From CBFCZU01 sp965602635 (GTDB taxonomy: Bacteria; Planctomycetota; Phycisphaerae; SM23-33): a stretch of DNA of 7,429 nucleotides. A program made the position numbers and the translations under genes. Under the pieces are notes generated by a model. It was not told the DNA's origin and did not search any database. It was given only the letters and a program-made list of their open reading frames with translations. Position 1 is the first letter of the stretch. The number at the start of each line of letters is the position of its first letter. Location: NCBI GenBank assembly GCA_965602635.1, contig CBFCZU010000210.1:1-7429 (forward strand), read 5' to 3'. Below are positions 1-4,925 of this stretch, in pieces.

Positions 1-308
1 CCGGCGGCCGTCAGGTAGACATAGTTGGTCTGGTTGTTGGTCAGGGCCTGGGCGGCCGCGCCGGAGTACTCCACGAGCGTGTCGCCGTTGAAGTACTTGC
101 CGGCCCGGACGCCGAAGGTCAGGGCGGCGTCCTTGTAGACCCGCAGATCGCCCGCCCGGCGGGCCGCCAGCAGCAGCCGGTGGACGAACTTGTAGAAGCT
201 GGTGTAGTAGGGCGCCTCGCCGGTGGTGACGTAGTGCACCTCCTGCTCGGCGTCGCTGGTGCCGGAAAGGGCGTTCAGTTCGGCATCGCTTGGGCACAGT
301 TCCGCCAT
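1..308 (-). CDS. Fibre-like phage structural protein, N-terminal part (3' end beyond window)
   Basis: The gene starts at an ATG at 308 with an AGGAG ribosome binding site at 315-319, six bases upstream. It runs off the left edge after about 102 codons with no stop. The first 30 residues (MAELCPSDAELNALSG onward) look like a structured head. They are followed by a short helix-like stretch (YTSFYKFVHRLLLAARRAG) and then a beta-rich segment with the pattern DLRVYKDAALTFGVRAGKYF and LTNNQTNYVYLTAAG. The 'G.....G..V.Y.G....L.NNQTNYVYL' pattern is the kind of repeat found in phage tail fibres and receptor-binding or baseplate upper proteins; I recognise the style rather than a named family. It is the last visible gene of the operon, nine bases after the preceding stop codon, which fits an adhesin placed after the tail genes. 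The true length and C-terminal receptor-binding domain are not visible. The gene is certain; the function is moderately sure. Confidence 0.72.
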   Translation of the reverse strand, partial: MAELCPSDAELNALSGTSDAEQEVHYVTTGEAPYYTSFYKFVHRLLLAARRAGDLRVYKDAALTFGVRAGKYFNGDTLVEYSGAAAQALTNNQTNYVYLTAA

Positions 309-317
309 GACGTTCTC

Positions 318-1046
318 CTAGTTGATCTCCAGTTGAAGTTGCTGGGCTTGCTGGTCGTAGCCCAGGGGCGTCAGCCCCGCGGGAGGGGCGGGGGGTGGAG
401 CGACTTGCAGGTATATCGGGTCGCGGTCGGCCACCTCCGCGCTGGAGCGGCGGGTCCGCAGGACGATCTCGTGGGTGCCTTCCTCGCGCAGCTCCGCCTC
501 CACGTCGATCAGGTCCGCCCCCATTCCGAACAGTCCGGCGCCGAACGCCCCCTGCCCGAGGCCGGGGGCGCTTACCCCGTCGTAGCCAAAGCCTCCCTGC
601 CCGAAGGGGTCATCGCCGAAGGCCCACCTTGGCACCCAGGCAGGCGAGACCTCGGCCGAGGCCACAGGCACGTCCGAGAGTTGACCGGTGGCGTGGTCGG
701 AGAGGATCTCGAGCACCTCGCCCGGTCGCCCGTCCGCGGGCCTGACCACCTCCGGGCGGTAAGTCCACGGCGGCTGGCGCTCTTCCGGCGGCAGTTGCTC
801 GCCGAGGTCGGCTGTCCGGGCTGACGCCTCAACGGCCGCGACGCGAATGGAGGCGACACCCGCTGGCTGGGGAATGACAAAGCAGCGCTGCTGCGGAGTG
901 TCCGTCCAGTCCGCCAGGCGGCCGTTGACGTAGAGCTGGTGATGCAGGGCAACGTTGCCGGACCGGAATCGTATTGCCCAGCCCCAATGGCCAGCAGGCT
1001 CGGCGAGGACCTGGTCGATGCCGGATGTGACAAGCGTGGCGGTCAT
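318..1046 (-). CDS. Putative tail-associated protein with FG/Gly-rich linker (242 aa)
   Basis: The ATG at 1046 overlaps the TGA of the upstream gene (ATGA, 1043-1046). There is only a weak Shine-Dalgarno sequence, so translation is probably coupled; the stop is TAG at 318-320. Residues about 1-80 look like a beta-sandwich (fibronectin-III-like by pattern: WGWAIRFRSG, HHQLYVNGRLADWTDTP, ASIRVAAVE). Residues about 95-135 form a proline-containing connector. Residues about 142-176 are a Gly/Phe tract with repeated FG units (FGDDPFGQGGFGYDG, GQGAFGAGLFGMG). Residues about 178-215 return to beta strands (HEIVLRTRR, IYLQVAPPP), followed by a proline stretch and a Gln-rich tail (QQAQQLQLEIN). FG-type linkers of this kind recur in phage tail and appendage proteins. 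No signal peptide or membrane segment is seen. Its place between the small tail proteins and the fibre-like gene suggests a tail-tip or appendage connector. That role is inferred; I do not recognise a named family. Confidence 0.75.
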   Translation of the reverse strand: MTATLVTSGIDQVLAEPAGHWGWAIRFRSGNVALHHQLYVNGRLADWTDTPQQRCFVIPQPAGVASIRVAAVEASARTADLGEQLPPEERQPPWTYRPEVVRPADGRPGEVLEILSDHATGQLSDVPVASAEVSPAWVPRWAFGDDPFGQGGFGYDGVSAPGLGQGAFGAGLFGMGADLIDVEAELREEGTHEIVLRTRRSSAEVADRDPIYLQVAPPPAPPAGLTPLGYDQQAQQLQLEIN

Positions 1047-1408
1047 GGCAGCTCGCGATAGTCAACCTTGTAGTCGCAGTGGAACCGGCGTCCTCGCCGC
1101 AGCGGGCTGGTGGTCTCGAAGCGCTCCAGGATGACGTGCGGGTGAGATTGCCCGTGGTTGTCTACGAGGGCGTGCTCGGCGCCGTCGCCTTGGGCGTTGA
1201 TCGCCTCCAGCAGACTGTTGAGGCCGCCGGCGGAGTCGGCTTCGAGACGCCCGGTCTGGAATATCTGCCGGGAGCGGACGCCCAGGTCCAGGACGAGTTC
1301 CCCGTTGACCCCGGCGAAGCCGCGGCGCTGCACGCTCCGCTGCCAGGGGCCGAAGCGGAAGGCGTGCGGCCCGGAGCCAAACAGGTCCTGCCCGGCGTAG
1401 GAACTCAT
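1043..1408 (-). CDS. Small tail-tip/baseplate-like phage protein (121 aa)
   Basis: The ATG at 1408 overlaps the preceding TGA (ATGA, 1405-1408). A full AGGAGG at 1416-1421 lies seven bases upstream, inside the end of the previous gene, so the start is secure. The protein has the pattern F.FGPW..SVQRRGFAGVNGELVLDLG (residues 18-43), RSRQIFQTGRLEADS (45-59), a helix-like stretch LNSLLEAINAQ (63-73), ALVDNHGQSHPHVILERF (80-97) and a closing CDYKVDYRELP. It reads as a small mostly beta fold: alternating strands, a central glycine turn and a final strand with Y.V.Y. This resembles small baseplate, hub or tail-tube-initiator proteins of tailed phages, but I cannot name the family. Tight overlaps with both neighbours indicate stoichiometric co-translation with other tail parts. 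The gene is nearly certain; the tail assignment rests mainly on context. Confidence 0.75.
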   Translation of the reverse strand: MSSYAGQDLFGSGPHAFRFGPWQRSVQRRGFAGVNGELVLDLGVRSRQIFQTGRLEADSAGGLNSLLEAINAQGDGAEHALVDNHGQSHPHVILERFETTSPLRRGRRFHCDYKVDYRELP

Positions 1409-1815
1409 TGTTGGGCCTCCTGGGCGAAGAAGGGGTCGGTGTTTCCGTCGGTGGCCTCGGCGAGGAATATCAGCTTGACGCTGGCCGGGGCCGTCTGTTC
1501 GTAGTGGAGCTCAATGCCGGTCAGGACGGCCTGATCGATGGAGATGCTCCGGCCTGTCTGTCCGGCGCGGGTGCCGGCAAGCTCGATCGCCAGCAGACCG
1601 GCTTGGCCGAGGGACAGGCCCTCCGCGGCGGCGGTGTCGCGCGTGCGGACCTCCAGGCCGATGACAGGCTGGGCCAATTCGGCGCTGGTAGCGAACCGGT
1701 CGCTGTCGCATCCGGCAGGATCGGCCTCCGCCCGGCGGAAGACGCGCACAGACATCGGCAGCGAGAGTGATACCTCGCCGAAGGTTATGCTGGAGATGGC
1801 GCCGTAGCGTTCCAT
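1405..1815 (-). CDS. Putative tail-tube-like phage protein (136 aa)
   Basis: The ATG at 1815 overlaps the TGA of the upstream gene as TGATG (1813-1817). A GGGAG-type binding site (1822-1828 region) is six bases upstream, which fixes this start. A longer open frame upstream is the shadow of the two preceding genes. The protein alternates beta strands with turns: ISSITFGEVSLSLPMSVRVFRR (residues 7-28), AQPVIGLEVRTRDT (48-61), GLLAIELAG (73-81), then SISIDQAVLTGIELHYEQTAPASVKLIFLAE (90-120). It ends in a DG-containing loop (ATDGNTDPFF). One central strand-helix-strand barrel with a late 'I.I..AVLTGIE..YE' strand pair resembles small tail-tube or tube-like barrel proteins. It directly follows a tail-terminator-like gene, the usual place of the tube gene. 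No chaperone or tape-measure gene follows, so the virion could have a short tail and this could be a different tail component. Function is inference. Confidence 0.72.
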   Translation of the reverse strand: MERYGAISSITFGEVSLSLPMSVRVFRRAEADPAGCDSDRFATSAELAQPVIGLEVRTRDTAAAEGLSLGQAGLLAIELAGTRAGQTGRSISIDQAVLTGIELHYEQTAPASVKLIFLAEATDGNTDPFFAQEAQQ

Positions 1816-2249
1816 CACTGGCTCCCTTGTGACTCGAAGTGGCAGCGCACCTCGAAGGACACTGCCAGAGTGGGGGGCTTGACCTGGGGGGCGGCTTTCG
1901 CGGGGCCCAGCTCCGTGGCCCTGCCGATGGGCAGGTCCCGGCATCGTTGCCCGCGGAACCGGTCGGCCAGGATCGCCTCCTGAGCGTCCTGTGCCAGTTG
2001 CAGCCCGCGCTCGAGGGCATCGCTCGGGCGGGGCGCGCGGACCTGTATGCGGACGCTCGCCCGCAGTTCGGTCCAGCGCTGATCGGGCGCGTCGTCGGAG
2101 TGCTTCTCGTCCGTTGAGATCAAGAGCACCTCGGCTCGCGGCCAGCGGGCCGAATCGGCGTCTGGCCCGACGGTGACGGCCTCGAATACGCCCGCGCCGC
2201 GAAGGGCCTCGCAGAGGTCGCCGAGGATTTCCGCGATCATGCTCGACAC
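1815..2249 (-). CDS. Putative tail-terminator / tail-completion protein (144 aa), GTG start
   Basis: The start is a GTG at 2249, chosen because AGGAGG (2259-2264) sits nine bases upstream. The alternative in-frame ATG at 2240 (M4) would be 18 bases away. The stop overlaps the next start (TGATG). The N-terminus is a helix (MIAEILGDLCEALRGAGVFEAV), then strands WPRAEVLLIST (residues 36-46) and TELRASVRIQVRA (61-73), a helix PSDALERGLQLAQDAQEAILAD (75-96), and final strands including LAVSFEVRCHFE (128-139). This helix-strand-strand-helix-strand order, with a long helix between two strand pairs and a last strand ending in an aromatic, matches tail terminator or completion proteins of siphoviruses and myoviruses (gpU-like). 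Such proteins cap the tail tube and join it to the head. Position after the adaptor gene and before a tube-like gene fits. I assign it by fold pattern and synteny, not by a signature motif. Confidence 0.75.
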   Translation of the reverse strand: MSSMIAEILGDLCEALRGAGVFEAVTVGPDADSARWPRAEVLLISTDEKHSDDAPDQRWTELRASVRIQVRAPRPSDALERGLQLAQDAQEAILADRFRGQRCRDLPIGRATELGPAKAAPQVKPPTLAVSFEVRCHFESQGSQ

Positions 2250-2252
2250 CGG

Positions 2253-2906
2253 TCAGGCCCTCCTCAGCGAGACGTTGCCCAGGGTCCGCGTGCGCTCCGC
2301 CACCCCGTCGCCGTCGGTGTCCTGGGCTAGGCGGATGGCCGCAGTGGCGGCGACGTGCTGGCGGCGGTAATGCTCCGCCTTGACCCAGTTGGCGTCGGCG
2401 TCGGTGGCGTTGGCGGCCCGGGCAGTGAAAACCGCCGCCAGGGCACCCAGGGCGATGGCGCGTCCGAGCTGGGCGGAGTCGGTGAAATCGGCTTCTGAGA
2501 TTCCCTCGGCCTCGGCGATCTGACGGAGCTTTTCGTGCAGCGTTGCGGCCGCGGCGGAGACTTGCGGGGCGAAGGTGTTGATCTGATATTTCAGGCTGGT
2601 TCCGGCGGGGGGCGCGATCGCGTTGCCGTCGTGCTCGGCGCGCAAGACCGAGACGGTCAGCGCGGTGGCCGAGTCGACCGAGACTATTTCGTAGCACCGG
2701 CCCTCGGCGGGGACGGCGGCGTAAATGCACAGCACCATCCCCGGCTGGATGCTAGCCGCCACAAAGTCGGCCGAGGGGCTGCTGAAGGTCGTGGCGCTGA
2801 TCGCCCCGTCGGTCCCGGCCGCCATTTGCTGTGACTCGAAGCCGCCGCCGGTGAAGATTCCCGGCTCGATTGCCAGCAGGTCTCGGTCTTTGCAGCTGTC
2901 GCTCAT
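2253..2906 (-). CDS. Putative head-completion / adaptor phage protein (217 aa)
   Basis: The ATG at 2906 has AAAGGA at 2914-2919, seven bases upstream; the stop TGA at 2253-2255 lies three bases before the next gene's GTG. Two parts are visible. Residues about 30-115 are beta-rich (FVAASIQPGMVLCIY, GRCYEIVSVDSATALTVSVLRAEHDG, SLKYQINTF). Residues about 117-195 are almost wholly helical and alanine-rich (AAAATLHEKLRQIAEAEGI, QLGRAIALGALAAVFTARAAN, NWVKAEHYRRQHVAATAAIR). The C-terminus carries DTDGDGVAERTRTLG, with D196, D198 and D200 spaced like a calcium-binding loop. Helical head-completion adaptors that bind under the portal often follow the capsid gene, and a C-terminal D.DGDG...R segment is familiar in such phage proteins. 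No membrane segment is present despite the hydrophobic AIALGALAAVF stretch, which fits an amphipathic or buried helix. The adaptor role is inferred from position and helical content. Confidence 0.72.
   Translation of the reverse strand: MSDSCKDRDLLAIEPGIFTGGGFESQQMAAGTDGAISATTFSSPSADFVAASIQPGMVLCIYAAVPAEGRCYEIVSVDSATALTVSVLRAEHDGNAIAPPAGTSLKYQINTFAPQVSAAAATLHEKLRQIAEAEGISEADFTDSAQLGRAIALGALAAVFTARAANATDADANWVKAEHYRRQHVAATAAIRLAQDTDGDGVAERTRTLGNVSLRRA
2259..2264 (-). promoter_or_regulatory. Ribosome binding site AGGAGG that selects a GTG start
   Basis: AGGAGG reads on the minus strand inside the last codons of the upstream gene (the Leu-Arg-Arg-Ala end) and lies nine bases before the GTG at 2249. 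The ribosome finishing the upstream gene passes three bases from the new start, so re-initiation is likely. Confidence 0.7.
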
Positions 2907-2929
2907 CTTTCTGTCCTTTCCCGTCGTTT

Positions 2930-2993
2930 CGGGCCGCGGGCGCCGGCGAGCCGCTCAGCTTTCAGCCATCAGCTCGCCGGCGTTCGCGGCCCG
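2930..2993 (-). repeat. Long imperfect hairpin between capsid and adaptor genes
   Basis: Arms at 2930-2951 and 2972-2993 are complementary over 22 bases, with only two adjacent mismatches (2939-2940 against 2983-2984). The outer parts are GGGCCGCG/CGCGGCCC and the inner part CGCCGGCGAGC/GCTCGCCGGCG. The loop is 20 bases. In operon-sense RNA the mismatches are A/C; in the opposite sense they become G.U pairs, so the structure is stronger on plus-strand RNA. No U-run follows in operon sense, so it is not a canonical intrinsic terminator. Its site after the capsid gene suggests mRNA 3'-end protection, attenuation of downstream genes, or a mobile palindromic repeat. Confidence 0.8.
2953..2973 (-). 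repeat. Three tandem heptamers GCTGANN in the hairpin loop
   Basis: On the minus strand the loop reads GCTGATG, GCTGAAA, GCTGAGC without gaps (plus strand: 2967-2973, 2960-2966, 2953-2959). Four to five bases are constant in each unit. Short tandem heptamers of this kind are typical of intergenic simple repeats; no function is evident. Confidence 0.6.
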
Positions 2994-3053
2994 GGGGTGC
3001 CGAGGCGGGCTTTCCGAACTGTGCCCGGCTCGTAAGGCCGCGAACATTTGGCA

Positions 3054-4214
3054 CTAGGCGGTGTCAAGCCCGGTGATGAACCCGTGGGCGTTCTCGTTGC
3101 GCAGTTCCAGCGTGTACTCGCCGATGACCTGGCCGGCTTCGTAGTCCCCGCCGGCGGCCAGGGGCTTGTAGTGGAAGCTCCGCCCCGCCAGCGGCAGGAC
3201 GTTGATCCGGGCCGAATCCAGCAGCAGGGCCGCCCCTGCGGGCATCGCCCGCGAGAGGACCACCCGGCAGACGCCGAAGTCGGACTCGTACATGCTGACG
3301 AGGTCGCGGTAGGAGACGTCGTCGGCGCCGTAGGACCGGCCGCTGGTCATGAAGCCGTTGATCCGGCGCTTCTGGTAGCCGTTGACCACGATCGTGTCCA
3401 CGCGGCTGGAGGCCTGCTCCCAGATCATCCGGAGGGCGAGGTTCAACTGCGCCTCCGTCAGGTCGGTGTCGCTGGGGAAGGAGCCCACCCCCGGCTCGAA
3501 GATGTTGGTCGTCAGGAAGGGGATAATTCCCTTCATGGTCCTTCGGACCGACGCCGATCCCTGGGGATCGGCCGAGGGCGTGATGCCGCTGATGACGGTG
3601 GACTCCAGGCTGCGCAGCAGCTCGCGGAGCCGCTCCTGCTTCTGGTAGTCCAGCTCGTCGGCCACCGATAGCTTCCGCACGGCCAGATCCGAGCCGCTGA
3701 CGCGGACCGACGAGGTGAAGATCTGGGTCCAGTTGCCTTTGCGGCCTCGGCTGGTGAAGCTGGCGTTCGGAGCGTCGTCGCCTTCGAGGGCGGCGTGGCC
3801 GAGAATGTGCAGAACCTGGTTGTCGGCGAGGTCCTCGGCGGTGGTGCCGCCGTACCCGCGGACGACCGTGATCGTGCCGCCCTGGATGTCCACGGCGGTG
3901 ACCAGCAGCAGCTCGCCGGACCCATCCGGCCGAACCTGGTCGCCGACGCGGTAATAGTCGGCGTTATCGACGCCGAAGGTCTCGTCCGCGGCGGGGTCGG
4001 TCCAGGTGCTGTCGTCGATGGCGTCGGTGTTGGGAAGCAGCTCATCTTCGAGCCACTCGTGATAGGTGCTGGCCGCGGGCCGGGGCGAGTCGCCCAGGTG
4101 GGCCAGGAGCGGCGTTTCATACGGGCTGACGATGCTGACGATGTCGCTGATGTCTTCAGCGATCTCCGGCAGCGTCGAGCCCGCCGAGTAGGTTGCTTTG
4201 CCTGTGAATGACAT
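3054..4214 (-). CDS. Major capsid protein, SU10-type (DUF5309-like), 386 aa
   Basis: This is the coat protein that builds the icosahedral head. The ATG at 4214 has AAGGAG at 4221-4226, six bases upstream, and the stop is TAG at 3054-3056. The N-terminal signature AEDISDIVSIVSPYETPLLAHLGDSP followed by STYHEWLEDEL (residues 19-58) is characteristic of the SU10-like major capsid family, where 'D.S......P.ETP.L...G....N..YHEW..D.L' recurs. Residues about 88-136 form a beta insertion (YYRVGDQV, ELLLVTAVDIQGGTITVVRGYGGTTAEDL). A helix-rich part at about 180-210 (LAVRKLSVADELDYQKQERLRELLRSLE) fits the HK97-fold spine, and the C-terminal strands (about 330-380: ALLLDSARINVLPL, YTLELRNENAHGFITGL) close the fold. 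Length is usual for the family. It sits 22 bases after the scaffold gene. I see no protease gene or obvious N-terminal delta domain. Confidence 0.9.
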   Translation of the reverse strand: MSFTGKATYSAGSTLPEIAEDISDIVSIVSPYETPLLAHLGDSPRPAASTYHEWLEDELLPNTDAIDDSTWTDPAADETFGVDNADYYRVGDQVRPDGSGELLLVTAVDIQGGTITVVRGYGGTTAEDLADNQVLHILGHAALEGDDAPNASFTSRGRKGNWTQIFTSSVRVSGSDLAVRKLSVADELDYQKQERLRELLRSLESTVISGITPSADPQGSASVRRTMKGIIPFLTTNIFEPGVGSFPSDTDLTEAQLNLALRMIWEQASSRVDTIVVNGYQKRRINGFMTSGRSYGADDVSYRDLVSMYESDFGVCRVVLSRAMPAGAALLLDSARINVLPLAGRSFHYKPLAAGGDYEAGQVIGEYTLELRNENAHGFITGLDTA

Positions 4215-4236
4215 CTTGCTCTCCTTGACGTTCTAG

Positions 4237-4872
4237 TTAGGGGTTCTGAGTCTGGCGGCGCAGGCGCAGGTAGTCGGCCACGTCACGGCGGTTTCCGCTG
4301 CTGACTGCCTGGGAAGCCGCCCGGGCGAGGCGCGCGCCCATCCCGGCCTCCCGAGGCCGGGCCGAGGCGGTCTTGTCCGGAAGGGCAACCGCCGGAGCGA
4401 GTAGGAACGGCTTGTCCTGGAGAAGCTGGTCAACGGCCTGGGTGAGCCGTTCGGCGTCGATCTCGTCATCGAAGCTGAGGCGTTTCTCCAACAGGGCCGA
4501 AGCCGCTTCGATGTCCACGACGCCGGCGCCGTAAAGCGCTCGCTCGGCGGAGGCGCGAGCCCTGACTGCTTCAAGCTGATGCTGCATTTCGTCGCGGGCG
4601 GCGTCAGCCGTTGCCAGTTGCTCCAGCCGTTCCTCAAACTGCGTCCGCACATCGTTGAGCTGCTGCTCGACCTGTTGGAGCCTGGACTCCGCCTGCTGCG
4701 CTCGCCGGCGGTACTTGATGGCTTCGTTGACGGGGACGAGCTTGCCCGGACCTTCGGGCGCGTCCCTGTCAGCGGCGCCTTCGACGGCGTGGGCGGCGGA
4801 GGGGTGAGGGCCCGCGTCGGCGATCGCCGGTGACGGGGCCTCCTGGGTCTGCTCCGTGACTTGCTCTGACAT
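4237..4872 (-). CDS. Putative capsid scaffolding protein (coiled coil, 211 aa)
   Basis: Scaffolding proteins guide coat assembly around the portal and leave the mature head. The start is set at the ATG at 4872, with AAAGGA at 4881-4886 eight bases upstream. An in-frame ATG at 4926, overlapping the portal stop as TGATG, would add 18 residues. That leader has low G/C at third positions (about 7 of 17) and AGG codons, unlike the gene body, so it is less likely. Residues 1-45 are acidic, Pro/Ala-rich and probably disordered. Residues about 48-110 form a strongly charged coiled coil rich in Q, E and R (AIKYRRRAQQAESRLQQVEQ and onward). Residues 112-158 are ordered (ALYGAGVVDIEAASALLEKR, VDQLLQDKPFLL). 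The C-terminus is basic (NRRDVADYLRLRRQ), like the coat-binding end of known scaffolds. Placement between portal and coat genes is the standard scaffold position. Confidence 0.82.
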   Translation of the reverse strand: MSEQVTEQTQEAPSPAIADAGPHPSAAHAVEGAADRDAPEGPGKLVPVNEAIKYRRRAQQAESRLQQVEQQLNDVRTQFEERLEQLATADAARDEMQHQLEAVRARASAERALYGAGVVDIEAASALLEKRLSFDDEIDAERLTQAVDQLLQDKPFLLAPAVALPDKTASARPREAGMGARLARAASQAVSSGNRRDVADYLRLRRQTQNP

Positions 4873-4880
4873 TCGATCTT

Positions 4881-4886
4881 TCCTTT
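4881..4886 (-). promoter_or_regulatory. Ribosome binding site AAAGGA of the scaffold gene
   Basis: AAAGGA lies eight bases before the ATG at 4872. It supports this start over the upstream ATG at 4926, whose own AGGA lies in a small hairpin. Confidence 0.55.
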
Positions 4887-4925
4887 CCGTGGCTTGCGAT
4901 GCCCTTGGTTCAGTCTGTGCGTCCA

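Noticed and set aside
180..824. 214-codon plus-strand open frame at the left end
   Set aside because: It is antisense to the fibre-like and FG-linker genes, is of low complexity, and lacks motifs or coupling to neighbours.
1816..2730. Long upstream extension of the 136-residue protein's frame
   Set aside because: The extension is Arg/Pro-rich and overlaps two well-supported genes in another frame; the ATG at 1815 has its own binding site and a TGATG overlap.
3048..3671. 207-codon plus-strand open frame opposite the capsid gene
   Set aside because: The capsid gene on the other strand has clear family signatures; this frame is a compositional shadow.
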